A stretch of DNA of 64,000 nucleotides from Arthrobacter sp. CAN_C5 (GTDB taxonomy: Bacteria > Actinomycetota > Actinomycetes > Actinomycetales > Micrococcaceae): assembly GCF_017875735.1 (NCBI RefSeq), contig NZ_JAGGMZ010000001.1:3472001-3536000 (forward strand), read 5' to 3'. Below are positions 10,153 through 17,659 of this stretch, piece after piece (position 1 is the stretch's first letter; every line of letters begins with the position of its first letter). The notes under the pieces were generated by a model, which searched no databases, was not told the origin of the DNA, and worked only from the letters and a program-made list of their open reading frames with translations. The translations under genes and the position numbers were made by a program.

Positions 10153-10994
10153 GGCTCGCCGTAACCGGTGCCAGCGGAAAACTGGGCAAGACGGTGGTGA
10201 CGGTCCTACGGGCTGCCGGGCACGACGTCATCGGGATGGATGTGCTCGGCGAACGCGGGCCCGGTTTCGTGAAGGTCGATCTGACCAACTACGGGCATGT
10301 CATTGACGCGTTCTCGGGTGTAGACGACAGGCACCAGGGCTTCGACGCAGTCGTTCATCTGGCCGCCATTCCGGCTCCGGGCATCTACTCGGATGCCGCC
10401 ACCTTCCACAACAACATGCCGTCCACCTATAACGTGTTCCAGGCGTGCCGGCGGATTGGGATCAAGAAGATCGTCTACGCCTCCAGCGAGACGGTGCTGG
10501 GGTTGCCGTTCGATCAGGATCCGCCGTACATCCCCGTCGACGAGGAGTACACGGCACGCCCGGAAAGCACCTACTCCCTGGTGAAGCACCTGGAAGAGCA
10601 GATGGCGATCCAGCTGACCCGTTGGGACTCCGAGCTGAGCATCACGGCCCTGAGGTTCTCGAACGTCATGGACCCGGAGGACTACGCGACGTTCCCCTCG
10701 TTCGACGAGGACGCCATGGCCCGGAAGTGGAACCTGTGGGGATACATCGACGGCCGCGACGGCGCGCAGGCAGTGCAGCGCGCGTTGGAGAACGCCGGCC
10801 CCGGTTTCGACCGGTTCATCATTGCTGCGGCTGACACGGTGATGAGCCGGTCCAGCACTTCACTGGCAGCCGAGGTGTTTCCCGACGTCGAGGTGGTGAA
10901 GGACGTGGGCGAGCACGAGACGCTGCTCTCCATTGACCACGCTCGCCGCGTTCTGGGCTTCGATCCGCAGTACAGCTGGCGGGATCACGTGTAG
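10149..10994 (+). CDS. NAD-dependent epimerase/dehydratase (extended SDR)
   Basis: A 281-residue extended short-chain dehydrogenase. The N-terminal TGASGKLG motif (6-13) binds NAD(P), and the catalytic pair is Tyr142 and Lys146 (STYSLVK), with Ser112/Ser113 (YASSETV) in the usual place. Such enzymes act on nucleotide sugars, sugar acids or related ketones; the substrate is unknown. Its ATG overlaps the stop of the aldo/keto reductase gene, suggesting the pair works on the same carbonyl or sugar substrate. A strong terminator follows. Confidence 0.92.
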   Translation: MRLAVTGASGKLGKTVVTVLRAAGHDVIGMDVLGERGPGFVKVDLTNYGHVIDAFSGVDDRHQGFDAVVHLAAIPAPGIYSDAATFHNNMPSTYNVFQACRRIGIKKIVYASSETVLGLPFDQDPPYIPVDEEYTARPESTYSLVKHLEEQMAIQLTRWDSELSITALRFSNVMDPEDYATFPSFDEDAMARKWNLWGYIDGRDGAQAVQRALENAGPGFDRFIIAAADTVMSRSSTSLAAEVFPDVEVVKDVGEHETLLSIDHARRVLGFDPQYSWRDHV

Positions 10995-11008
10995 CTGGCC
11001 CTTCCGGC

Positions 11009-11056
11009 ACACCCCTCCCGCCGAGCGGTAAGATCACCGCCCGGCGGGAGGGGTGT
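11009..11056. terminator. Terminator between SDR gene and TspO-like gene
   Basis: A perfect 15 bp stem (11009-11023 with 11042-11056) with a smaller inner stem GCGGT/ACCGC in the loop lies between two convergent genes. Probably bidirectional. Confidence 0.85.
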
Positions 11057-11060
11057 TGTC

Positions 11061-11891
11061 TCAGGCCGTGCGCGGCTCAGCTTCGGAACGGCGCCCCGAA
11101 CGCACCCTGATGGCGATGGTGGCGAGCACGATGACCGCGGCGACGACGGCGGCCGTGATCGACGTCGTCATCGACTCCATCTGGCCGCTGGTGCGTCCGA
11201 CGGCGATCCAGGTGAGGCCCCAGCCAATTGCCGCGGCTACCGCGAGCCGGCCGTTACCCTTCACCGCCAAGCCGACCCCGACCACCGCAACGACGAGTAG
11301 CACGCCAACGGCCCAGAGGTCGGGGCTGAGGCCGAAACCGTCGAACCCCGCTGCGGACAGCGCCGCTGCAATGTTGGCGCACACGGCGACCGACACCCAG
11401 CCCAGGTAGAGGCCGAGAGTGCCGTCGACGATCGCTGCCTCCACCCACGAGCCGGCGGGACGCGAACTGTAGCGGACAAACACCACGGTAAGAACTGCCA
11501 GCAGCACCAGGATCACCAGCACACTGGCGTTCAACCAGCCGGCCTGGATGCTCAGGATCCAGGCGGCGTTCAACAGCATGGAAGCCGCTACCAGCCAGCC
11601 GAACGCCCGTTGACGCGGACTCGCCTTCTGAGCCGGCAGCCACTGCCACACGGTATAAGCGACCAGCCCGAGGTACACAACGCTCCAGATGGAAAAGGCG
11701 GCGCTGGCGGGGGCGAGCAGCGTGGCGTCCGAGCCCAGGGCGCCACCGGCGGCCTCCGCGATGGGAGTGCCGCCAAAGACGCCGACGCCGATCATGGATC
11801 CGACAACACAGATGATGATGCTCAGCGTGACTGCAATCTGTCGGTATAGGTCGGAGCGGGTAGTCGTCCTGGGTAATATTTCGGAAGTCAT
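11061..11891 (-). CDS. Tryptophan-rich sensory protein (TspO/MBR-related) membrane protein
   Basis: A 276-residue integral membrane protein with roughly eight hydrophobic helices. The segment PASAAFSIWSVVYLGLVAYT and several Trp residues match the long actinobacterial TspO/MBR-related proteins. Classical TspO is about 160 residues and binds porphyrins; whether this longer form does so is not known. Start ATG 11891 with GGAG close upstream was preferred to the frame opening at 11939. It is divergent from the gene at 11989, and the shared 97-base region carries two adjacent 8 bp palindromes. Confidence 0.8.
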   Translation of the reverse strand: MTSEILPRTTTRSDLYRQIAVTLSIIICVVGSMIGVGVFGGTPIAEAAGGALGSDATLLAPASAAFSIWSVVYLGLVAYTVWQWLPAQKASPRQRAFGWLVAASMLLNAAWILSIQAGWLNASVLVILVLLAVLTVVFVRYSSRPAGSWVEAAIVDGTLGLYLGWVSVAVCANIAAALSAAGFDGFGLSPDLWAVGVLLVVAVVGVGLAVKGNGRLAVAAAIGWGLTWIAVGRTSGQMESMTTSITAAVVAAVIVLATIAIRVRSGRRSEAEPRTA

Positions 11892-11931
11892 GTCTCCATT
11901 CAACCTGAGCCACGCTAGGGAAACTATCTCT

Positions 11932-11947
11932 TTGATCAACTGATCAG
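11932..11947. promoter_or_regulatory. Two adjacent 8 bp palindromes in a divergent promoter region
   Basis: TTGATCAA (11932-11939) is followed directly by CTGATCAG (11940-11947), midway between the divergent starts at 11891 and 11989. It is a possible operator for a dimeric regulator such as a MarR- or TetR-type protein; the regulator is unknown. Confidence 0.4.
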
Positions 11948-11988
11948 TAGGCTGGGTAGTTCACGTGTTTACTCGAAAGGGGCATGTC

Positions 11989-12381
11989 TTGACTGAGGAA
12001 ACGAATCGTCCCGAAGAGGACCTGAGCATCACCGACGGAATCGACCCGGCGGGTCCGGAAGAACTGGATCCCGTGACCGAGGGGCAGCCCGACAGCTACC
12101 CCGGCGCGGCTGAAGACAACCCCGACCAGTGGCGCAACGACCCGCTGCTGCAGGAGGAGCCGGCCGCGACAGCGACCGAAGAAGACATCATGAGCGAGCA
12201 GGCGCTCCGCGACGGCGCTGACGGAGCGCTGGCACCCGATGTCCCGACGCTGGGCGAAGCTGTCGCGGACGTGGATTTCGAGGATCCGGCCGATGAATCG
12301 GAGATTGATGCCAGCGACGACAGCGCCCACCTGGGCGGCTCGCCGCTCGATCAGGAAGCGCAGGATCTGCTCGACCAGTAG
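11989..12381 (+). CDS. Hypothetical acidic protein
   Basis: A 130-residue, strongly acidic protein (many Glu and Asp, almost no Lys or Cys), with no signal peptide or membrane helix. It is likely disordered over much of its length; a short segment DNPDQWRNDPLLQEE stands out. The start is placed at TTG 11989 (MTEETNRPEEDLS), because AAAGGGG lies 6-7 bases ahead; the frame is open to a GTG at 11965 without such a site. I do not recognise a family. Codon use looks like that of its neighbours, so I believe it is real. Confidence 0.7.
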   Translation: MTEETNRPEEDLSITDGIDPAGPEELDPVTEGQPDSYPGAAEDNPDQWRNDPLLQEEPAATATEEDIMSEQALRDGADGALAPDVPTLGEAVADVDFEDPADESEIDASDDSAHLGGSPLDQEAQDLLDQ

Positions 12382-12417
12382 GACGCACCCGCCCTTCTGG
12401 GGCCGCGCCTGACGCCG

Positions 12418-12459
12418 CTGCGTCGTCGACACCCCGATCGGGGACCACCGACGGCGCAG
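12418..12459. terminator. Terminator between hypothetical gene and DUF4193 gene
   Basis: An 11 bp stem with one mismatch (12418-12428 with 12449-12459) encloses a 12 bp palindrome CCCCGATCGGGG. It stands between convergent genes. Confidence 0.7.
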
Positions 12460-12490
12460 TGGCTCGTCCGTTAAGACCCCCGATCCGGTG

Positions 12491-12793
12491 TTAGCCTTCG
12501 CACTCCCGGCAGAACAGAAGGTCGCCCTTTTGGCGGGCTACCTGGCTGCGGTGCCGGACCAGGAAGCAGGAGGAGCAGGTGAATTCGTCCTCCTGCGGTG
12601 GGATAACCCGGATCAGCAGTTCTTCACCGGACAGGTCGGCCCCGGGAAGGTCAATGCCCTCGGCGGTATCTGCGTCCTCGACATCAACCGAAGCCGACTG
12701 GGACTTGCTGCCGCGGTTGGCCTGAAGGGCTTCGAGGGACTCGGCTTCCTTGTCCTCATCGTTGTTGCGCGGTGCGTCGTAATCCGTTGCCAT
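12491..12793 (-). CDS. DUF4193 family zinc-ribbon-like protein
   Basis: A 100-residue protein of the actinobacterial DUF4193 family. It starts MATDYDAPRNNDEDKEAES, as family members do, has an acidic middle, and carries two CxxC pairs (FTCSSCFLV and LFCRECEG) that would bind a zinc ion. The conserved tail RSQVARQKGDLLFCRECEG is diagnostic. The function is unknown, but the family is nearly universal in actinobacteria and resembles general transcription or RNA polymerase accessory proteins in size and layout (inference). About 295 bases with no gene lie between its start and the next gene. Confidence 0.93.
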   Translation of the reverse strand: MATDYDAPRNNDEDKEAESLEALQANRGSKSQSASVDVEDADTAEGIDLPGADLSGEELLIRVIPPQEDEFTCSSCFLVRHRSQVARQKGDLLFCRECEG

Positions 12794-13088
12794 GCCGGTG
12801 CCATTCTCTTGAATTCGTTAGTGCCCTCGGGGGCAATGCAGCCACCGAGTCTAACCGGTTTATCCCGGCCAACGTGCCGGGGATATTCTCGCACGATTGC
12901 GTGACTAAGACGCCGTATTTCGGGCCTCCCGGAAGGACTCACCCGATGACACCTGTGTAAGGGAAACCGAAGCCCAAATATTCCCCTGAAGCGCCGGTTC
13001 CGGTCCCCCTTCGGAGATGCTGCGGAATACGCCATCCGTGGGCGTGGTTGCTCACTGCAGAACCTACTTCCAACGGAAAGTGCAGCCT

Positions 13089-14186
13089 GTGACTCTCTTC
13101 ACCCCGCTCAGCATTGGTGACATTGAACTGTCCAACCGTCTCGTGATGGCGCCCCTCACCCGGGTCCGGTCGAGCCGGGAGGGCATTCCCGGCCCCATGG
13201 TGGTTGAGCACTACCGCCAGCGAGCCTCACTGGGCCTGATCGTCACTGAGGGCACCTACCCCTGTGACTCTGGCCGCGGCTTCCCCGGCCAGCCCGGATT
13301 GGTCACCCCGGAACAGGTGGCAGCGTGGCGCCAGGTGACTGATGCGGTGCACGAGGACGGCGGCTTGATTTACGCACAGGTCATGCATGCGGGCCGGGTG
13401 ACGCACGAGGCCACGACCGGTGGGCACACCGTCGTCGCACCGAGCGCCGTCGCCATCGACGGCGAAACCCGTACCTACGACGGGAAGCAGCCCTACCCAA
13501 TCCCCCACGCGTTGACCACCGAGGAGCTGCCCGGCGTCATCGAGGAATTTGTGCAGGCCTCGAAGAACGCGATTGAGGCTGGCATGGACGGGGTGGAGTT
13601 GCACGGGGCCAACGGCTACCTGCTGCACCAGTTCATGTTCACCGAGACCAACCAGCGCGAGGACGGCTACGGCGGAAGCCCCGAGAACCGCGCCCGGTTC
13701 ATGATCGAGGTGGTGCAGGCTGTCGCTGCGGCTATCGGAGCCGAGCGCGTGGGCTTGCGCATCTCCCCCGCACCGAGCGGCCGGGATGTCCTTCCCGCCG
13801 ACCCGGAGGACATTCTCGCTACCTACGGCGCCGTGGCCGACGCCCTCGCCCCGTTGCACCTCGCCTACCTGAGTGTGCTGCATGAAGACCCTGCCGGTGC
13901 CTTGATCCAGGAGATCCGCGGACGCTTCAAGGGGCCCTTCCTCGTGAACAGCGGCTTCGGCGTCATCACCGACCTGGACGAAGCCGAAGACATCCTGGCG
14001 TCGAACCTGGGCGACGCCGTCGTCGTCGGCCGTCAGGCCATCGCGAACCCGGACCTGGCACGCCGCTGGCAGGAGGGCCTGCCCCTGAACGAGCCGGACC
14101 CGCTGACCTACTACTCACACGGCGCCGAGGGCTACACCGACTATCCGTTCTATCAGGACCCGGAGGCGGCCGCTCCCGTCTCCTAG
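13089..14186 (+). CDS. NADH:flavin oxidoreductase, Old Yellow Enzyme family
   Basis: FMN-dependent ene-reductase of the OYE/NemA type, 365 residues, TIM barrel. It reduces activated C=C bonds of enones, or nitroesters, with NAD(P)H. Family motifs: NRLVMAPLTRVRSSREGIPG near the N-terminus, HAGR (flavin contact), the substrate-binding HGAN motif in VELHGANGYLLHQF, and the C-terminal phosphate-binding GDAVVVGRQAIANPDL. The start is GTG 13089 with GGAAAG ahead; the longer frame upstream lacks similarity. It is a monocistronic unit flanked by non-coding stretches. Confidence 0.95.
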   Translation: MTLFTPLSIGDIELSNRLVMAPLTRVRSSREGIPGPMVVEHYRQRASLGLIVTEGTYPCDSGRGFPGQPGLVTPEQVAAWRQVTDAVHEDGGLIYAQVMHAGRVTHEATTGGHTVVAPSAVAIDGETRTYDGKQPYPIPHALTTEELPGVIEEFVQASKNAIEAGMDGVELHGANGYLLHQFMFTETNQREDGYGGSPENRARFMIEVVQAVAAAIGAERVGLRISPAPSGRDVLPADPEDILATYGAVADALAPLHLAYLSVLHEDPAGALIQEIRGRFKGPFLVNSGFGVITDLDEAEDILASNLGDAVVVGRQAIANPDLARRWQEGLPLNEPDPLTYYSHGAEGYTDYPFYQDPEAAAPVS

Positions 14187-14284
14187 CATCCAGGCTGGTT
14201 GGAAGGCGCGGGGAACAAACAAACACCCAAGCAGGCCCATCACCATGCAAGCTATCAGCGCGCAGTCGAGGATAGAATCGCCCG

Positions 14285-14623
14285 GTGAAACAACGTCTTG
14301 CCGTCCTTACCCTCATCCCTGCCGCCTTCGTGCTCTCGAGTTGCGCCCAGCTTGAAGAAAGCGCCTCGGGAATAGCCAGCGACGCTGCATCACAGTTTGC
14401 TGAGGCCACCGCAGACGAACTCCGTGGCCAGGCCTGCCGCCTCGTCGAGGACGGAACAGTCAGCCTGGCGGATCAGCAGTTCCTTTCAGAAATGGTCGAA
14501 TCAGCCGCAACAGCCGGGCTGCCGGCCGAGTTCACGGAGCCGTTGAGTGAGATCGCGGCTGCTGGCGACGACGTCCCCAGGGACTCGGTCGAGTCCCTGC
14601 AGAACTCCTGCGCAAAAACTTAG
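14285..14623 (+). CDS. Small putative lipoprotein
   Basis: A 112-residue protein with a lipoprotein signal: Lys/Arg start, hydrophobic core (LAVLTLIPAAFVL), and a lipobox LSSC with Cys20. The mature part is acidic and mostly alpha-helical, with a second pair of Cys (in GQACRLVEDGT and LQNSCAKT) that could form a disulfide. I do not recognise a family. The start is GTG 14285; the nearest purine run (GAGGA) is distant, so translation may be weak. A short gap and a structured leader separate it from the M23 peptidase gene. Confidence 0.75.
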   Translation: MKQRLAVLTLIPAAFVLSSCAQLEESASGIASDAASQFAEATADELRGQACRLVEDGTVSLADQQFLSEMVESAATAGLPAEFTEPLSEIAAAGDDVPRDSVESLQNSCAKT

Positions 14624-14669
14624 CAAGTCCGTTGCCCCAACCCGTTGCGCATCGGTGCGGCTTGCGTCA

Positions 14670-14773
14670 CGCTGAGTGAGTACATATGAAGTTCCCCGTA
14701 CAGGGGTGAGGTGGTGGGGGCCAGATCGCTTTCCGCTTGACGGGTTTTTACTTGCCAATCAGCTCACTCAGCG
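14670..14773 (+). promoter_or_regulatory. Structured leader of the M23 peptidase gene (unassigned, riboswitch-like)
   Basis: A perfect 11 bp inverted repeat, CGCTGAGTGAG (14670-14680) and CTCACTCAGCG (14763-14773), would close a 104-nt RNA element whose end is 21 bases before the GTG start. Inside are a hairpin CCCC/GGGG (14694-14706) and a possible CCG/CGG stem followed by a T-run. The layout (closing stem plus inner hairpins, ribosome binding site just after) is typical of cis-regulatory RNAs. Cyclic di-AMP (ydaO) riboswitches control cell-wall hydrolases in actinobacteria, but I could not match their conserved bases here. Confidence 0.4.
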
Positions 14774-14794
14774 GGGATATGCCTGGAGCTGAAC

Positions 14795-16432
14795 GTGACA
14801 CCTGCCCGACCGATCGCCGACCCGAAGATGCTGGGACTGAGAAAGTCCGCAACGCGGACCACACTCGCAGTTTGCATCGCTGTCGCGGCGGTATGTGGCT
14901 CCGGCTACCAGAGCTCGTTCAGCGGCGCCCCCGGCCAGCTGGTGGCCTCGGCGGCGGACCGCGCGTCAGCGTCTTCGACTCTCCCCACCGGGTGGGTCGG
15001 CCGGGATCTCCTGGCACTCCCGGTCCCCGCAGCACAAAACTTCCTCACTCCGGTAGATCCCTTCAGGGGGTTCCCGTCAGCGACCGGAAAGGCAGCCGAC
15101 GAGCCGGACGAGTTCACGGTCACCAGCGTCCAGTCCGATGACCCGGCCCGCCCCGCACCCGGTACCCTGATGGCTCCCCTCGCGCTCCTCAGCCCGAGCT
15201 CCCCGTTCGGCGAGCGCATCAACCCCATCACCGGCGAGGCGGGCGAATTCCACTATGGACTCGATTTCGCGGCCCCGTGCGGTACACCCGTCCACGCCGC
15301 CGACGCCGGCACCGTCCGCGCCGTCGGCTGGCACCCCTGGGGTGGCGGCAACCGGGTGGAGATCGACCACGGCAACGGTCTGATCACCACCTACAACCAC
15401 CTGGAAGGCATCTCCGTGAAGGCTGGCGACACCGTTGCCGTCAGCCAGGTGGTTGCGGCCATCGGGTCGACCGGCTCGTCGACCGGCTGCCACCTGCACT
15501 TCGAGACCATCCGCGACGGCTCCCATGTGGACCCGGAAGGCTGGACGCTCACCCCGCTAGGCCAGGCAACAAGTTTCCAGACACCCGCGATGACGTCCTA
15601 CGAGCCCGGCGAGTCGGGGGCCAGCGGACCCGTCCCGTGGGTGATCGCCATGCCACACGAGGTTTCCCACAACCATGCTGCCAATCAGGGATCCGGCAAC
15701 TTTGGTGCAGGGCTGGTTATCGGCGCTGCACCCTCCCCGGGCACACCGTCGGCGAGTACCCCTGTACCCCGGACGGACACGCCCGCGCCCGCCGCCACCT
15801 CGAAGCCGACACGACCGTCGTCCGCTCCAAGCGCTGATCCATCAGCCAAACCCGGACCAGCGAAACCAGTAAAGGCTCAGCCTGCCCCTTCGGCCTCGCC
15901 ACCAGAGCCCACTCTAAAGCCCTCACCCAGCACCCCGGATCCGGCCGAAGCTGGTAAACCCGACCCGACCACCAAGCCCACACCAATCCCCAAGCCGTCG
16001 CCGTCGCCATCACCCGCACCAACCTCCGAGCCTTCGCCCGCACCAACCCCCGAGCCTTCGCCCACACCGGACCCCGAGCCCACTCCGGACCCCGACCCCG
16101 AACCGACCTGTGACCCCGAGCCGGCACCGGACCCAGAAGGTGCAGGGGGCCTCGAAGCTGGTGGCGAGTCCAATCTGGAGCCCGCCCTTGTACCAATCCC
16201 ATCCCCGCAGCCAACCCCGGCGCCAGAACCAGTCGTGGAAGCAAACCCCGAAGATGGTGCCCCCGAGGGGGAAGAGCCCATTGACCCCGCCTCGGGATGC
16301 GAGGCCGAGGATGAATCTGGCCAGTCACCGCACCCCGAGGAAACAGCGACGGACTCCGCCGCAGCTGGCGCAGCAGATGCAACCGAGGGTCCCAGCAACC
16401 CGGCCCCGGAGTCGGCTCCAGCAGCACCCTGA
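14795..16432 (+). CDS. Secreted M23-family peptidoglycan endopeptidase with Pro-rich tail
   Basis: LytM/lysostaphin-type zinc metallopeptidase, 545 residues, that cuts peptidoglycan cross-bridges. An N-terminal membrane segment or signal peptide (about 22-38) directs export. The catalytic domain spans about 135-250, with zinc ligands His153 and Asp157 (HYGLD) and His235 in the HLH motif (GCHLHFE). From about residue 310 the protein is a long, low-complexity tail rich in Pro, Ser, Thr, Glu and Asp with PTPEPSPTP-like repeats, likely a wall-spanning spacer. The GTG start at 14795 has GGAG nine bases ahead. No cell-wall sorting motif is visible at the end. Confidence 0.92.
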   Translation: MTPARPIADPKMLGLRKSATRTTLAVCIAVAAVCGSGYQSSFSGAPGQLVASAADRASASSTLPTGWVGRDLLALPVPAAQNFLTPVDPFRGFPSATGKAADEPDEFTVTSVQSDDPARPAPGTLMAPLALLSPSSPFGERINPITGEAGEFHYGLDFAAPCGTPVHAADAGTVRAVGWHPWGGGNRVEIDHGNGLITTYNHLEGISVKAGDTVAVSQVVAAIGSTGSSTGCHLHFETIRDGSHVDPEGWTLTPLGQATSFQTPAMTSYEPGESGASGPVPWVIAMPHEVSHNHAANQGSGNFGAGLVIGAAPSPGTPSASTPVPRTDTPAPAATSKPTRPSSAPSADPSAKPGPAKPVKAQPAPSASPPEPTLKPSPSTPDPAEAGKPDPTTKPTPIPKPSPSPSPAPTSEPSPAPTPEPSPTPDPEPTPDPDPEPTCDPEPAPDPEGAGGLEAGGESNLEPALVPIPSPQPTPAPEPVVEANPEDGAPEGEEPIDPASGCEAEDESGQSPHPEETATDSAAAGAADATEGPSNPAPESAPAAP

Positions 16433-16543
16433 CCCGCAAGGCTTGGAACCACGACAAGCGAGTAATTACCTACCTCGCCGGTGGTGTTGAGTCGAGTACC
16501 CTCTACTCGTGACGCAGCACCGGCGTCCCCGTACTCTCGGCTC

Positions 16544-16633
16544 ATGACAAACACGGATCATAGGTGCCAATGTTGCGGCGAACTCGTTCAAGCAGTGTTC
16601 TGCGAGGACTGCTGCCTCGCAGAGGCCGCCTAA
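16544..16633 (+). CDS. Possible Cys-rich microprotein (29 residues)
   Basis: A short frame from ATG encodes 29 residues with six Cys: RCQCCGE near the start and FCEDCC later, spaced like a small zinc knuckle, then LAEAA and stop. The high Cys density in a short frame is uncommon by chance in this GC-rich DNA. However, no clear ribosome binding site is visible, so it may be spurious. The rest of the 318-base stretch 16433-16750 holds only an imperfect hairpin. Confidence 0.35.
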   Translation: MTNTDHRCQCCGELVQAVFCEDCCLAEAA

Positions 16634-16647
16634 ACAGTTCACCCCCT

Positions 16648-16689
16648 CTTTCCCGCTGCATTGACTCAACGATGAGCCGCAGCGGAAAG
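16648..16689. terminator. Probable terminator, M23 gene / purU
   Basis: CTTTCCCGCTGC (16648-16659) pairs with GCAGCGGAAAG (16679-16689) with a single bulged C, between convergent genes. Confidence 0.45.
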
Positions 16690-16750
16690 CCAGTTAGCTC
16701 TGCCGCGTGCAGACCGTCTGGAGCGAAAGCCCTCCCGCCAGGACGGCCAG

Positions 16751-17617
16751 CTACTTCAAGACCACTGTCCTGTTTCCGTGGAGGAAGACACGCCCCTCGC
16801 AGTGCCAGCGGACTGCGTTGGACAGGGCCTTCCGCTCCGTGTCCCGCCCCGCGGTCACCAGATCGTCAGCGCTGTAGGTGTGATCCACTTCGACCACCTG
16901 CTGGGAGATGATCGGGCCCTCGTCCAGCTCTGCGTTGACGTAGTGTGCGGTGGCACCAACAGTCTTCACACCCCGCGCATGAGCCTGGTGGTAGGGCTTC
17001 GCACCCTTGAAGCTGGGCAGGAAAGAGTGGTGGATGTTGATGGCGCGGCCATTGAGACGGCGGGTCAGCTCATCGCTCAGCACCTGCATGTAGCGCGCCA
17101 ACACCACCAGTTCGACGTCGAGCTGGTCCACGAGCTCCATGAGGCGTTCTTCCGCGGCCGGTTTGGTGTCGGCGGTGACGGGTACGTGGAAGAACGGGAT
17201 GTTGTGCCACTCGACCAGGTCCTGGTGGTCCGGATGGTTGGACACCACTGCAACGATGTCGATCGGGAGTTCACCCATCCGTGACCGGTAGAGCAGGTCG
17301 TTCAGGCAATGCCCAAACTTCGAGACCATGATCAGGACCCTGCGCCTGGTGCCCAGGGGCTCCAGTCGCCACGTCAGGTCGAGCTCCTCGGCGATCGGGC
17401 TGAACGCGGCCTGCATCGATTCGGTCAGTCCGTCGACGTCGGGCCCGGCCACGTGAACACGCATGAAGAAGTGTCCCGACTGCCGGTCCCCGAACTGCTT
17501 GAGTTCAACAATGTCCCGCTCCTGCTCCAGGAGGAAGCCGGAAACCGCGTGGACAATCCCCGGGCGTTCCGGACAGTGAAGTGCCAGGATGTGTTCAACC
17601 TCGTTGTTCGGTTCCAT
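16751..17617 (-). CDS. purU: Formyltetrahydrofolate deformylase
   Basis: Hydrolyses 10-formyl-tetrahydrofolate to formate and tetrahydrofolate, balancing one-carbon units for purine and glycine metabolism. The 288-residue protein has an N-terminal ACT domain (about 8-85, ALHCPERPGIVHAVSGFL) and a C-terminal formyltransferase fold. The catalytic triad Asn194, His196 (INIHHSFLPSF) and Asp232 (ELDEGPIIS) is complete. The ATG at 17617 matches the family start. It lies 42 bases after the stop of the GH35 gene on the same strand. Confidence 0.97.
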   Translation of the reverse strand: MEPNNEVEHILALHCPERPGIVHAVSGFLLEQERDIVELKQFGDRQSGHFFMRVHVAGPDVDGLTESMQAAFSPIAEELDLTWRLEPLGTRRRVLIMVSKFGHCLNDLLYRSRMGELPIDIVAVVSNHPDHQDLVEWHNIPFFHVPVTADTKPAAEERLMELVDQLDVELVVLARYMQVLSDELTRRLNGRAINIHHSFLPSFKGAKPYHQAHARGVKTVGATAHYVNAELDEGPIISQQVVEVDHTYSADDLVTAGRDTERKALSNAVRWHCEGRVFLHGNRTVVLK

Positions 17618-17659
17618 TGTTCGTTCAGCACTTTCGTTGCGTTGACATTGCGCTTGGGT

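Noticed and set aside
14670..14773. Cyclic di-AMP (ydaO) riboswitch ahead of the M23 gene
   Set aside because: Context fits, but the conserved core bases could not be recognised; kept only as an unassigned structured leader.
15800..16420. Repeats in the M23 gene tail as a CRISPR-like array
   Set aside because: The repeats are codon-level Pro-Ser-Thr-Glu repeats inside a coding frame, with no spacer structure.
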